Origin: Pseudobdellovibrionaceae bacterium
Lineage (GTDB): Bacteria > Bdellovibrionota > Bdellovibrionia > Bdellovibrionales > Bdellovibrionaceae
Assembly: GCA_019637875.1 (NCBI GenBank)
Contig: JAHBUW010000008.1
Coordinates: 124,001-188,000 of the forward strand
Direction: 5' to 3'
Length of the DNA stretch: 64,000 bases
The notes beneath the pieces were generated by a model. The model was given only the letters and a program-made list of their open reading frames with translations, ran no database searches and had not been told where the DNA came from. This document shows, in pieces, positions 9,101 to 16,941 of the stretch (the stretch's first letter is position 1; each line of letters opens with the position of its first letter). Both the position numbers and the translations under genes were made by a program.

Positions 9101-9270
9101 AGTGTGGGATCGCCTTTTGGCAAAAACTGTTCAAGGTCGTAGACGGTTTTCGTCTTGAGCATCGGCGACGCCATCAGTGCGGTCAGCAGAAACAGCGAGA
9201 CGAGCGCGAAAGCGGACAACCGCTTGACGTTTTTCTCGGAGATTTTCGGATCGCGACCGGGCTGAGACAT
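6187..9270 (-). CDS. RND (MMPL-type) exporter fused in frame to LolA-like periplasmic protein
   Basis: One open frame of 1027 residues. Residues 1 to about 730 are an RND-superfamily transporter: a helix near residue 20, a large periplasmic loop, a helix cluster, a second loop and a last cluster. A Pro-rich linker follows, then from residue 769 a segment like a complete signal-peptide protein of the outer-membrane lipoprotein-sorting (LolA-like) group. These two families are usually adjacent separate genes. Start 9270 has AAAGGA 10 nt upstream; the frame runs on to 9834 but there overlaps the divergent gene. An internal ATG at 6966 has CGGAG 7 nt upstream, so the second protein may also be made separately. 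The likely role is moving lipids or lipoproteins toward the outer membrane. Confidence 0.85.
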   Translation of the reverse strand: MSQPGRDPKISEKNVKRLSAFALVSLFLLTALMASPMLKTKTVYDLEQFLPKGDPTLETAQKVREKYQLSEDPALAVIVTRPAGRTWIDLEAARKLREVGAALKDVEGVATVMSFANRPGAEIGDESIQAGLLTDIVPAKDWERRFQNDSLMTPLLLSPDQKSALVYIELTTTDIPKMKAVFARAHEEVEAAFPGAVVQIGGIPAIQAGFQSLLENELFRFVGFSFLATFLLIFALFRGIAPVLVSLITVVVSNVVVLGSLTLLGVDLTVLTVTVPIMVTVTVMAQLVHTFFRLHERSHEDWRKHLAVQRELLFPNFLANLTTAVGFATLVPSDIPMISQYGVVVGSTIMISWIMASLILPPLTLLSPEPVPRAWTQFRARLTLIVMRHHKPLVLGIGALTVIASLGALGLNWHTRVFDDLPAGHASRVTTETIDQNFGGVIPLNVELTAKSESFWKDPKNLERLDDRVQSLRETAGVGQVLSLVDFLKAFGENRFPKTSAGVSELMFLYTLSGPSPLKPFLSPDGKSLRLQVKVRDIPGPEMTALVHRIDRELQADFPEVTVSATGMANHLHATNNRVSGRLIFGFWEAMPAIFLILVPVFRSVRWALVACLPNLISPAILLGMMALLQTPIKPPLALIFSISLGLAFNNTVYVFDRLQLLIKKGRKVRLLEHVFQKEIVNCLHSTLVVVAGFAVFLFAEFSVNQSFGAFMLVSILAGVMGDLVFLPALLAWKPGLLGLEKKPVAEAPTAPVLPVLNPSPQPVRRPDMSVDLNRAASLLLFALIFAASPLAHAQADLKVRFQKALKQFESKDESAKVKLTILETDGSKLVREIEIQRTGGKSEQRMLARITAPSDLKGTSLLSIVTKEDENQWVYLPSSKQVRKVVAAESSEGGVLGSELRYEDFNPSVIRETEVKLLGQQELNGKKHDVLEATLPSGKSPYEKVQVWILPGKDLPMQLDYFVKGVKAKTIQFSGYKKVGHVIRPTKMAIRNLRNKRGTDIELADLKVNKGLPAQKLSVDSLAKAW
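6966..6982 (-). promoter_or_regulatory. Internal ribosome-binding site and start for LolA-like part
   Basis: On the minus strand CGGAG is followed by 7 nt and ATG at 6966. The ATG begins a classical signal peptide: hydrophobic LLLFALIFAA, then AHAQA as cleavage region. It is in frame with the upstream transporter, with no stop between. Confidence 0.5.
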
Positions 9271-9367
9271 GACGAAATTTTCCTTTGGGTTTCTGGACCA
9301 ACGTCCGATACCTTTTCTCGTGTGAGCCTTCATCGGCGCGGCTTCTCGGCTTCTTGAGGTAGGACGA

Positions 9368-10903
9368 ATGCTTTTCAAAGTCATTTCTCGAATGAAATTG
9401 GGCCTGATCAAAGTGATGACGAAGAAGTCATCTTTGCGCGTTTTCGCGCTCGCGGTGCTCACCATTTGTTCGACGCTTTCGGCGACTCCGGCGACCGCCG
9501 GAGTTTTGAAAACCGATCTGCAGTTGGTTTTGCCCAAATCCGAGATGGTCAATGAAGCCCTCAAACAAAAGGGCGCGCTGAAGTTTTCGCGCGAAAGTTT
9601 GACGTTTTCGAGCGAGTTCCCGGTCGAGCTGAAAAACATCGATCTGGATTTCGAATACCAGGTGAAGACCTTGAACCCCGGTTTGGGGGGCGCGTTCGCC
9701 ACCGAAGTGGAAGTGACGAAGGTGGTCGCGCGCGCGGCGTCCTTAAAGATCGACACCGTCTTGCAAGTCGAAGCGTCGGGAGTGAAGGCCAAGATTCCGA
9801 TCAAAGCCTTTTGCCAGGGCGTCACCATCCGCAATGAAAAGCCCGTTGTCTTTCAACTGAAGGGTCAAGTCCGCGAACTGCCGCGCTTGAGCTTGCAGCT
9901 GGAAGACGTGGACTGGGCGCACGTGGCGGGCGTTTGGAAACTTGAAACCGCCTCTTGCGAAGCCGCGCCCGGCTTCACCGCCTTTTTGAACGAGCAGCTC
10001 GCGAAGCTCTGGAGTGAATCGAAAGATTTGCCGGCTTACGTTTTCGAGGACGTGAACCGGGGGCTGGAAGAGTGGTTCGCGGGAACCTTGCGCGTCGAAA
10101 AAGAGGTGCCCGAGTTGTACAGCCACGTCACGCTGGAGGGAAAGACCTTCCAGGACGCGGGCGAGGCCTGGGTGTTCGGCATCGAAATGCGCGTGGACGC
10201 GAATCCGAACGAAAAGACTTTGTGCGCGACTTTGAAGGATGACGTCTATCTGCCCGCACACGGCCAAAAGCTGAGCGTCCGCACCGCTGAACTCTGGGCG
10301 AACGAAAAAGTCGTCGAGCTTTGGGGGCGTTGTCTGCACGAGCGGGGAAAGCTCAAACGCGAGGATCGCGGTCAAGAGATCGCGGGCTTCCGTAAACTCA
10401 TGTCGTCGCGGTTTCTACAGTTCTTCGTGTGGCAGGATCTGATGCGCTTTCCGAAGTCGACGGACTTTCACTTCATGACGTCCAGTTACGGCGCGCTGAG
10501 CTTGCGTCCGGTGGCGGCGAGTTCAGGCGTGAGTTATGCGCTTTCGACGCAGATCGCGAGCCGCATGCTTTACCCCGAGGCGGGGCGTTGGTCCTCTTAT
10601 ATGACCTTCTATACGCCGGTGTCTTTGGAGCTGGCGATGAGCGTAAAGAACTCGAAGCTGCGCATCGGGATGAAGGGCGCGCCCCGGACCGCGCTGAAGT
10701 ACCGGTTCGATGTGCCGGCAGGGCAGCTCTATAGTTCGAGCGTCGGTATCTCGACCATCGAATCGGAAGTGAAAGACTTCCTGGCTCAAGAGATTTTTGA
10801 AATCGAACTTCCGCAGCTGCAACTCGGCCCCGACATCGAAGTCGAGGCCGCAAATCTACGTCGTGAAAATCAAACTTTGAAGATGGGCCTGAAGCGTCGT
10901 TGA
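9368..10903 (+). CDS. Exported protein of unknown function
   Basis: The product has 511 residues. A long N-region with several Lys/Arg precedes a hydrophobic core (about 24-40) and a likely signal peptidase site after ATPATA (about residue 44). The mature part is rich in beta-forming stretches with alternating polar and hydrophobic residues, which suggests a periplasmic or outer-membrane-associated beta protein. I see no known motif. It is divergent from the RND/LolA-like gene, 97 bp apart, so they may share a control region. A start at a later Met (such as MKLGLIKVM or MTKKSSL) would give a shorter, more typical signal peptide. Confidence 0.7.
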   Translation: MLFKVISRMKLGLIKVMTKKSSLRVFALAVLTICSTLSATPATAGVLKTDLQLVLPKSEMVNEALKQKGALKFSRESLTFSSEFPVELKNIDLDFEYQVKTLNPGLGGAFATEVEVTKVVARAASLKIDTVLQVEASGVKAKIPIKAFCQGVTIRNEKPVVFQLKGQVRELPRLSLQLEDVDWAHVAGVWKLETASCEAAPGFTAFLNEQLAKLWSESKDLPAYVFEDVNRGLEEWFAGTLRVEKEVPELYSHVTLEGKTFQDAGEAWVFGIEMRVDANPNEKTLCATLKDDVYLPAHGQKLSVRTAELWANEKVVELWGRCLHERGKLKREDRGQEIAGFRKLMSSRFLQFFVWQDLMRFPKSTDFHFMTSSYGALSLRPVAASSGVSYALSTQIASRMLYPEAGRWSSYMTFYTPVSLELAMSVKNSKLRIGMKGAPRTALKYRFDVPAGQLYSSSVGISTIESEVKDFLAQEIFEIELPQLQLGPDIEVEAANLRRENQTLKMGLKRR

Positions 10904-10928
10904 TCGGCGCTTTCATGGCCTCATCCGT

Positions 10929-11600
10929 TTACCACGTCAGCTCTTCACCCGTATAGTTCAGGAAATGACCGCTGGTCGCGGGCTTGGCGTTGTGGATCAC
11001 TTTCCAAATCCCGCTCGCGGAATCCGGAATGCTCAAGGTGGCGCCGGTGCCGCCCATGTCCGTTTGCACCCAACCCGGATGCATCACGAAACTGGTCAGC
11101 CAGGGCTCATCGATGGAGAGACTTTTGTGAATCGCATTGAGCGCGGCCTTCGAGGCGCGGTAAGCGGCCGATCCGCCCGAGCTGTTGTTCCCGACGGAAC
11201 CCATGAGGCTCGACACCGAAATCACCTTCGGGCTCTGACCTTTTTTGAGAAGCGGCAGAAGCTCCAGGGTCAGCAAATAGGGCGAGATCGTATTGGTGCG
11301 AAAGCTTTCCGTGAAGTCCGCTTCGGTGACGCCTTTTTTGTAGACGCCCGCGTTGTTGATCAGCGTGTCCACCGCACCCCATGAGCCCGCCGTATCCACG
11401 ATGCGCGCACGTCCCGCCGGATCGTTCACGTCCGCCGCCAAGATCTTGAGGGCGTCGGGGAATTTCGGCGCGAGCTTCTGCAGCTCGGTCGCATTTTGCG
11501 GATCGCGAGCGACCGCGAGCACTTGATGGCCAGCCTCGAGCGCCTGACGGGTGAGTTCCAAACCGATACCGCGGGAAGTTCCAGTGATGACGACTTTCAT
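10929..11600 (-). CDS. Short-chain dehydrogenase/reductase
   Basis: A 223-residue protein with the classical SDR features: nucleotide-binding TGTSRGIG at the N-terminus, NNAG near residue 80, catalytic Ser in VSSLMGS, and the YRASK (YxxxK) pair. It resembles the CsgA/sniffer-like SDRs, which act on small carbonyl or alcohol substrates with NAD(P)H. The start at 11600 has AAGGAGA 6 nt upstream; the open frame extends to 12056 but that part is low-complexity shadow of the gene on the other strand. It is convergent with the preceding exported protein. The substrate is unknown. Confidence 0.85.
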   Translation of the reverse strand: MKVVITGTSRGIGLELTRQALEAGHQVLAVARDPQNATELQKLAPKFPDALKILAADVNDPAGRARIVDTAGSWGAVDTLINNAGVYKKGVTEADFTESFRTNTISPYLLTLELLPLLKKGQSPKVISVSSLMGSVGNNSSGGSAAYRASKAALNAIHKSLSIDEPWLTSFVMHPGWVQTDMGGTGATLSIPDSASGIWKVIHNAKPATSGHFLNYTGEELTW

Positions 11601-11871
11601 AAGGTCTCCTTCGGCGGGGAATTTAACATAAGGCCTGAAGGTCGGGAAGAAATTGAGAAGTCTTCCGCGTATTTCGGTTCGGCGTGGAGAGTCGGGTTGA
11701 GACGGAAGCGGTGCGGCCTTTTTGTATTCGAACGCCTTGGATCTGAGATCCGGGGCTGCGCGTGAATTTGACAGATTCGAGTGAAAGCTCCGGGGCGCGG
11801 CCCTTTGCGCCACAATTTCGACAGCGTTGGCCGAACTCAAGAGCGGGCGAATTCCCTCCGAATCCTTAACC

Positions 11872-12987
11872 ATGGCGCTTTTCCGGTTCTCTCGTTTGCT
11901 GGTCGCGATCTTTTTGCTGGTGCTTTCCGCCTGCGGCGACGGCGCGCGCATCGAGCTGGCCGCGGGTTCGGGCGACGAAGCCGCGCTCGGTGGCGGTGGC
12001 GGGGGAGAGGTCGTGACTCCCGATCCCGTCATTCCCGATCCGGGGGGCGGGGGCACGACTCCCGTGAAACCTTACTGTTCGAGTTTAAGTTTCGAAGGTG
12101 TGAAGTGGAATGCGGCCCTTACGCCCTACGAGCGTCGGAGCCTGGCGATTGCGCTCAGTCTGTCGGGAAGTTTTGAAGGCCCCAACGGTTGGCGCAATCT
12201 GACCAACAACTTCGACGGCATGGGGCTCAGCGCGGGACTTTTGAATCAAACTCTCGGCACCGCTTCGCTGCAACCGCTGCTTGCGAATTTGAAGTCGCGG
12301 GCGCCCGCGGCCTACAACGCGCTTTCGAGCACGCGCCGGGCTTCGTTTCTTTCGATGGTCGATAAATGGGTGGCGGCGAAATCCTACCGCGTCCCGACGC
12401 TGACCTCCGCGAGTTTACGTCAGATGGTGGAAGAGGCGCCGACCTCGTCGCATCTGGATATGCCCGAGGGGTTTCGGACCATGGGTGAGTTTCAAACCCT
12501 GGGAGTGGCGGAAGACGCTTCGGTCACATGGGCGAAGGCGAATCTTTATCAGTCGAACGGAAGCTTCAAACCCGAATGGAGTGCGGAACTTAAAAATCTT
12601 CTGGGTCATCCGGCTTACGTCAGTGAGCAGATCCTCGCGGCCGAAGTGCTGCACCGGCGCGCGCTCGGTTACGCCGCGCGCTTGGGTTTCACGAGCCTGC
12701 GCTCGTATCTTTTTATGTTCGATATCTGCGTGCAGAACGGAGGCCTCAATGAAGCCGAGTTCACCGAGCTTCAGGGTGCGATCGCGCGTGAGGGGCTCAA
12801 AGACGAAGCGACAATTCTGAAACGCCTTTTGGAAATCCGTCTGCGCCGCGTGCTTTCGCAGTGGCGAAACGACGTCCGCGCGCGCAAGACCGCCGTCATC
12901 GACGGAACGGGAACCGTGCACGGCTCCAAGCGCGATTTTCCCAAACAGTATTGTTATAGTTGGAACGACCGTACGACCGGCCAGTAA
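11872..12987 (+). CDS. Lipoprotein with lysozyme/chitosanase-like domain
   Basis: The product has 371 residues. The N-terminus ends in the lipobox LVLSAC, so it is lipidated; a Gly- and Pro-rich linker follows (about 30-65). The rest contains SGSFEG, then GWRNLTNNFDGMGLSAGLL and TASLQPLL. An Glu followed by an Asp in a Phe-Asp-Gly-Met-Gly context is the pattern of lysozyme-fold glycosidases related to GH46 chitosanases. I infer that it cleaves a glycan, possibly peptidoglycan or deacetylated glycan; the exact family is uncertain. Start ATG 11872 is chosen because it gives the shortest signal peptide before the lipobox. The acetyltransferase gene is convergent 4 bp after its stop. Confidence 0.65.
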   Translation: MALFRFSRLLVAIFLLVLSACGDGARIELAAGSGDEAALGGGGGGEVVTPDPVIPDPGGGGTTPVKPYCSSLSFEGVKWNAALTPYERRSLAIALSLSGSFEGPNGWRNLTNNFDGMGLSAGLLNQTLGTASLQPLLANLKSRAPAAYNALSSTRRASFLSMVDKWVAAKSYRVPTLTSASLRQMVEEAPTSSHLDMPEGFRTMGEFQTLGVAEDASVTWAKANLYQSNGSFKPEWSAELKNLLGHPAYVSEQILAAEVLHRRALGYAARLGFTSLRSYLFMFDICVQNGGLNEAEFTELQGAIAREGLKDEATILKRLLEIRLRRVLSQWRNDVRARKTAVIDGTGTVHGSKRDFPKQYCYSWNDRTTGQ

Positions 12988-12991
12988 CAAG

Positions 12992-13504
12992 TCAGACCGA
13001 TTCGGCCAGACGTTTCAGCGGCGCTTCCGTCAAACGGTAGCGAATCCAGTCCGCCAGGGGCTCTGCGCCCAGGCTCTCATAAAATTCGATGGACGGTAGA
13101 TTCCAGTCGAGCACCGACCACTCCAAACGGCCGTAGTTGCGGCGGACCACTTCTTTCGCCAAGTAAGCGAGAAGTTTTTTGCCGTAGCCGCGTCCCCGCG
13201 CCTCGGGCTTCACGTAGAGGTCTTCCAGATAAAGCCCGGGTTTTCCCAGAAAGGTCGAGTAGCTCGTGAAGTAGAGCGCGAAACCGACGGGGATTCCGTT
13301 GTCTTCGATGAAGACGACTTCCGCCGCGGGCTTGTCGCTAAAAAGCGTCGCGCGGAGCGACTCCTCCGTCGCGACGACTTCGTGTTCGAGTTTTTCGTAC
13401 ACCGCGAGCTCGCGGATGAAGCTCAGGATTTGCGAAACGTCCTGAGGACGGGCCGGGCGAATCAAATTCAGTTCGCCTTCGGCAGTGTGGAAGCGGGAAC
13501 CCAT
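12992..13504 (-). CDS. GNAT-family N-acetyltransferase
   Basis: A GNAT acetyltransferase of about 170 residues, close to diamine/ spermidine-type acetyltransferases in pattern. The acetyl-CoA loop is in VKPEARGRGYGKKLL (RxxGxG/A). LYLEDLYV precedes it, and the C-terminal NLPSIEFYESLGAEPLADW is typical. It transfers acetyl from acetyl-CoA to an amine. The start is unsure: ATG 13504 overlaps the upstream small gene by 37 bases, while a TTG at 13465 (protein starting with IRPARPQDV, as most relatives do) lies 5 bases past that gene's stop codon start and has GAAGG about 10 nt upstream. Confidence 0.85.
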   Translation of the reverse strand: MGSRFHTAEGELNLIRPARPQDVSQILSFIRELAVYEKLEHEVVATEESLRATLFSDKPAAEVVFIEDNGIPVGFALYFTSYSTFLGKPGLYLEDLYVKPEARGRGYGKKLLAYLAKEVVRRNYGRLEWSVLDWNLPSIEFYESLGAEPLADWIRYRLTEAPLKRLAESV

Positions 13505-13653
13505 GCGCCTTCGGTGCAGACGTAAACTTGCGCGGGACCTTGGCCGTCTTCCAGAAGAAGGGTCTGGCCTTCGTTGGCGCTGGTGCATTCGGGAAGTGCC
13601 GAAGCGAAGAGCGGGATCAAAGTGAGGGCGGCGGCGACGACGAGTGATTTCAT
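13468..13653 (-). CDS. Small secreted protein, 61 residues
   Basis: It starts MKSLVVAAALTLIP and has a clear signal peptide, probably cut after ASA near residue 18. The mature part is about 43 residues with two Cys (PECTSA and VYVCTEGA) that could form a disulfide, and a short GAWVPAS segment. Its ATG has TGGAG 5 nt upstream. Its end overlaps or abuts the acetyltransferase gene, so both are likely on one transcript. The function is unknown. Confidence 0.7.
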   Translation of the reverse strand: MKSLVVAAALTLIPLFASALPECTSANEGQTLLLEDGQGPAQVYVCTEGAWVPASTLPKAN

Positions 13654-13732
13654 GACGGCTCCAGAGTGTTGAAGATTCCCGCTTTGAATACGAGGTCGCT
13701 GCGGTCCTGGCAAGCCTGAAAACCGGGCATCT

Positions 13733-15064
13733 TTACCAGAAAACCAAAAGGCCGATCTGTGCGTCCGAGGCCTTTTCCAGGGCATGGGCGAGGGTTCCGG
13801 GATTGCCGCGGATCAGCTGCGTCGAGGCGCGCAGCTGATAGGTGTCATTCAAACGGTACTGCCCTTCGACCTGCAGGATCTGCGCACCCGACGGGGGCGC
13901 ATAAATCGCGGCAATCAGCGCGTTCCAGTCAAAGCCCTGACTCACGCGCAGACCGAGAAGATGACTCTGATCAAAGATCTCGCGGGTGGAGTACACGGAG
14001 TTCGCAAGCTTTGAAGAGTCGGTGATGCGCGCGGCTTGATACAGAAGCGTCATCTCAAGTCCCCAGGGGCTGAAGGATTTTTCCAGGCCCAGGACCGTCG
14101 TGCGCGGAAGCGAGATCTCGAAGTCTTGCGTCGCGCGCCAGGTTTCGGCGTGGGCGAATTTCACGAGCGCGCCGAAGAGCTGCGCCGAAAGTCCCAAGCC
14201 CGCGATGCGCACGCGCTGGTATTTGGGCTCGAGTTCGACGTCGGGTTGCAGCTCCAAGACGAGTGGCGAAAAACTCACGGGCGTGAGCGTGACGGACGGA
14301 TCCGAAAAATCCGGAAAGCTCGGGATGCCCTCGAAGCCGACGGCGTGCAGATCGACGCTTCCGAAGTTGTGATGGTATCTGGCCGCGAAGTTGTGATCGA
14401 GCGCGTGGGAAGGATCACTCGCCTCTTTGAAGCTGAAGCGCAGCGGCTGGTTCGGCATCTGAATGGGAACGGGATTCCCCTGAAACTCGGCGACGTAGTC
14501 GCCGAAGCTCGCGTCGCGCGGCAGGTAGCGGCTCGTGCGGGTGGGCAGCTCGTGACGGAACTGGCGCGGGACGTAGACCAGATCCAGACCGCCTTCCGCG
14601 TGCGTCCAGGTGGCGGTCAGCGCGGCGCTGCCGATCTTCACGGGGCTCAGCGGATTTCTCATCCAGCGCGGATTGATGACGTCCAGCGGATTCACGACGT
14701 CGGTCACGCCCCAGTTGAAGGTGTTCAGCCCCGCGGAAAAGTTGAAGTGGGTGCGGCGGTGCTCGACGAAGAGCTCCTGCGGGATCAGCTGCGTGCGATC
14801 CTTCGTTTCGATTTCGCCGCCGTCGATGCCCGCGATCATTTTGAATTTGAGCCGCGTATTTTCGCCCGCGTACTGAAGCGACGGCGTCGCCCAAACGAAG
14901 CCCGCGGATTTTTGCAGTTGCGGGGGCGCGGGGTCGGGATCGCTCAGGAACTGCTTTTGCCCCAGACGGATCTCGCCCTCGCTCGTGAGCTTGGCCGCAT
15001 GGGCCGGAGTGGGAGCGATCAACGTGAAAAGGGCAGCGAAGAGGGCGAGCAGCGGCGCGGTCAT
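13733..15064 (-). CDS. Outer-membrane beta-barrel protein (DUF1302-like)
   Basis: The product has 443 residues. A signal peptide ends at about residue 23 (APTPAHA). The mature protein consists of alternating amphipathic strands and ends QIGLLVFW, with an aromatic C-terminal residue as required by outer-membrane assembly. Strand patterns such as LFVEHRRTHFNFSAGLN and WGVTDVVNPLDVINPRW resemble DUF1302-type barrels. It starts directly after the stop codon of the secretin-N-domain gene, so the two are an operon and probably work together at the outer membrane. Confidence 0.75.
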   Translation of the reverse strand: MTAPLLALFAALFTLIAPTPAHAAKLTSEGEIRLGQKQFLSDPDPAPPQLQKSAGFVWATPSLQYAGENTRLKFKMIAGIDGGEIETKDRTQLIPQELFVEHRRTHFNFSAGLNTFNWGVTDVVNPLDVINPRWMRNPLSPVKIGSAALTATWTHAEGGLDLVYVPRQFRHELPTRTSRYLPRDASFGDYVAEFQGNPVPIQMPNQPLRFSFKEASDPSHALDHNFAARYHHNFGSVDLHAVGFEGIPSFPDFSDPSVTLTPVSFSPLVLELQPDVELEPKYQRVRIAGLGLSAQLFGALVKFAHAETWRATQDFEISLPRTTVLGLEKSFSPWGLEMTLLYQAARITDSSKLANSVYSTREIFDQSHLLGLRVSQGFDWNALIAAIYAPPSGAQILQVEGQYRLNDTYQLRASTQLIRGNPGTLAHALEKASDAQIGLLVFW

Positions 15065-15793
15065 TCAGTTCCCGGTTTTACTTTTCGGGGGCAGCGCGGG
15101 CCGGGGCTCGCTGGAGGATGTGGCCGCCGCATTTTTCGCTTTCATCTTGGCGTTCGCGGGCACGTCGAGTTCGAGCATCAGGTTGTGCACGCGGTGTAAA
15201 TTCGAAGTCCAATCCGAAATGATCAGGCTATTGGAGTTCGCGTCGGGCACAAGTTCGCCGTCTTTCGAGAGCAGAATGCGGATGTCGCGGTTTACGCCCA
15301 TGGCGGGGATGTTCTTCAGTTTCAAAACGTAAGTGACCATACGTTCAGGTTTCAGCGGTGGAAGCTGCGTGCGTACTTCGATGAGTCCGCGCTGGAGGTT
15401 GCGCGCGCTCCGCACGACGAGGGTGTCGCCCACGCGCGAGAAGCCGTAGCTCTCGAGCGACAGCGCCAGACTCAGATCGTCGAAGGCCTGTTGGAGCGTG
15501 ACGGGGTGGGGGTTCAAGATCGTGATGCGGCCGCGGAGGCTGGGGTCGATGACGATCTTCACGCCCGCCATGCGCGAGTAGGACTCGAGCACCTTCGCCA
15601 TGTCTTCGTTTTGGAAACTGAAGTTGGATTTGGGTTGGTCGTTGGTGGTGAGGTCTTCGCTTTCGACGGGCGCGGCCGTCGCCCCGCTCGGTGTATTGGT
15701 CGCGGTCGTAGGACCGCTCGGTGCGGGCAGAGTGCTTTGCGCGAAAGCCGAAGTTGAAAAAACGAGCGCGCTCGCAACAGAAAGCAGCAGCAT
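15065..15793 (-). CDS. Exported secretin N-domain protein without secretin barrel
   Basis: The product has 242 residues. The signal peptide ends near SAFAQS (about residue 18), followed by a Thr/Pro-rich stretch. Residues about 55-125 form an STN/N0-type domain (VLESYSRMAGVKIVIDPSL, then LQQAFDDLS). A NolW-like N1 domain follows (VTYVLKLKNIP, later LIISDWTSNLHRVHNLM). These are the periplasmic gate domains of GspD/PilQ secretins, but the protein ends in a Lys/Pro-rich tail where the barrel should begin. Start 15793 has GGAGGAGGG upstream; the open frame continues to 16006 without coding character. It is the first gene of the pair with the barrel protein. Confidence 0.75.
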   Translation of the reverse strand: MLLLSVASALVFSTSAFAQSTLPAPSGPTTATNTPSGATAAPVESEDLTTNDQPKSNFSFQNEDMAKVLESYSRMAGVKIVIDPSLRGRITILNPHPVTLQQAFDDLSLALSLESYGFSRVGDTLVVRSARNLQRGLIEVRTQLPPLKPERMVTYVLKLKNIPAMGVNRDIRILLSKDGELVPDANSNSLIISDWTSNLHRVHNLMLELDVPANAKMKAKNAAATSSSEPRPALPPKSKTGN

Positions 15794-15924
15794 GGTGGGG
15801 GCCCTCCTCCGTGAGTTCGCGCTCAGTTTAGGCGCCGAAGCCCGCCATGTCGAACCTGATCGTCTCGGCGCGCACGGGAGGCGCATCTTGGGACGGACCG
15901 GCATTCTTTTCGGAAGTTGAGGGG

Positions 15925-15953
15925 TTGACGTGAGGGGACGGCAGGCGTACTGT
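15925..15953 (+). promoter_or_regulatory. Sigma-70 promoter for tRNA-fMet
   Basis: TTGACG at 15925-15930 and TACTGT at 15948-15953 are separated by 17 nt. The tRNA starts 17 bases after the -10 box, which fits a short leader. Confidence 0.65.
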
Positions 15954-15969
15954 CGGACCTTCACTCGGA

Positions 15970-16048
<79 letters not shown>

Positions 16049-16296
16049 TTTCGGTATCGCGATTTGACCGGGATCGCAAAATCCAAAACAAGTTAAGTAC
16101 CTAAAATCACTCCAGAGGGTCTGACAGCCTTCATCCTGATATTTCCGATTCTTTCGCGAAATTTCGTGAGTTTGCTTCCTAGATGCTTCTCGGATGCTTC
16201 TTCGTTCTCTCGATTTCAGATCGTTTCAAGGCCCCGCAGAGCCGTGATAGGCGCGGCTCTGCGGGTGCCTTGATCGTTTTGACGAAGGAGAATCCC

Positions 16297-16503
16297 ATGA
16301 GACTCGAAAAATTGATCCAGATTGCGCTTACGGCCGCACTGATTGGAGCCGCGACCGGCCAGCTCCCGCGCATGGTGCTGGCCGTGAGGATCGCGCAGTT
16401 GAAGCTGTTGGAGGAATCGCGGGCGAGTAAGTGGCCGAAGGCGCCTCTTTTGCCGGTTCGAAAACAGGTCAACGATCGAAAAAGATATACTGCTGTACCT
16501 TGA
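16297..16503 (+). CDS. Small hydrophobic-helix protein, 68 residues
   Basis: ATG 16297 is preceded by an ideal AAGGAG 7 nt away, which supports real translation although the protein is only 68 residues. Residues about 6-24 (IQIALTAALIGAATGQLP) form a likely membrane helix; the C-terminal half is basic. It is the first gene of the island after the tRNA. Its 3' end overlaps the -35 box of the promoter I propose for thsB. The function is unknown. Confidence 0.5.
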   Translation: MRLEKLIQIALTAALIGAATGQLPRMVLAVRIAQLKLLEESRASKWPKAPLLPVRKQVNDRKRYTAVP

Positions 16504-16527
16504 CACTAACGAATCAGAAACCATGAT
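16500..16527 (+). promoter_or_regulatory. Likely promoter of the thsB genes
   Basis: TTGACA at 16500-16505 (perfect -35), 16-nt spacer, CATGAT at 16522-16527 (4 of 6 to the -10 consensus). It lies 30 bases upstream of the first TIR gene. Confidence 0.5.
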
Positions 16528-16557
16528 TACGAGATTCCATCTAACTTTGGAGGCTTC

Positions 16558-16932
16558 ATGGCTAAAAAGGGCGTTTTTGTCAGCTTTGATTTCGATAATG
16601 ATCGAATTCTAAAGGAGTTTCTGATTGGGCAATCGAAGCTCGAAGATTCTCCTTTTTCCGTGGTGGACCATTCGCTCAAAGAAGAAAAGCCCGAAGCAAC
16701 CTGGGAAGCCGAAGCGGAAAAGCGCATCAAACGCTGCGATCTGGTGATCGTAATGGTGGGCGACAAAACCCACGCTGCACCTGGGGTAAAAAAAGAAGTG
16801 GCGATGGCCGCCAAACATCAGAAAAAGATCGTACAGATTATTGGCTATAAGGACGGCAATCCGACTCCTGTTCCGAACGCCGGCACTCTCTACAAGTGGA
16901 ACTGGGAAAACCTAAAGAATCTTTTGCGGTAG
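16558..16932 (+). CDS. thsB: Thoeris TIR-domain protein ThsB, first copy
   Basis: A 124-residue single-domain protein of the TIR-like group (MTH538/DUF1863) found in Thoeris. It opens with GVFVSFDFDNDR, has ATWEAEAEKRIKRCDLVIVMVG in the middle, and VKKEVAMAAKH near the helix carrying the usual catalytic Glu. ThsB proteins sense phage infection and turn NAD+ into a cyclic ADP-ribose isomer that activates ThsA. GGAGG lies 4 nt before the ATG. The second TIR gene follows after 9 bp, so the two form an operon; they differ clearly in sequence and may sense different phages. Confidence 0.85.
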   Translation: MAKKGVFVSFDFDNDRILKEFLIGQSKLEDSPFSVVDHSLKEEKPEATWEAEAEKRIKRCDLVIVMVGDKTHAAPGVKKEVAMAAKHQKKIVQIIGYKDGNPTPVPNAGTLYKWNWENLKNLLR

Positions 16933-16941
16933 GAGGCGCTT

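Noticed and set aside
8101-9357. 418-residue plus-strand open frame
   Set aside because: Antisense to the RND transporter; Asp/His/Arg-rich low-complexity product.
9271-9834. N-terminal extension of the RND/LolA-like gene
   Set aside because: It would overlap the divergent exported protein gene; the sequence has no transporter features and ATG 9270 has a good ribosome site.
11601-12056. N-terminal extension of the short-chain dehydrogenase
   Set aside because: Low-complexity Pro/Ser sequence antisense to the lipoprotein gene; the SDR fold begins at 11600.
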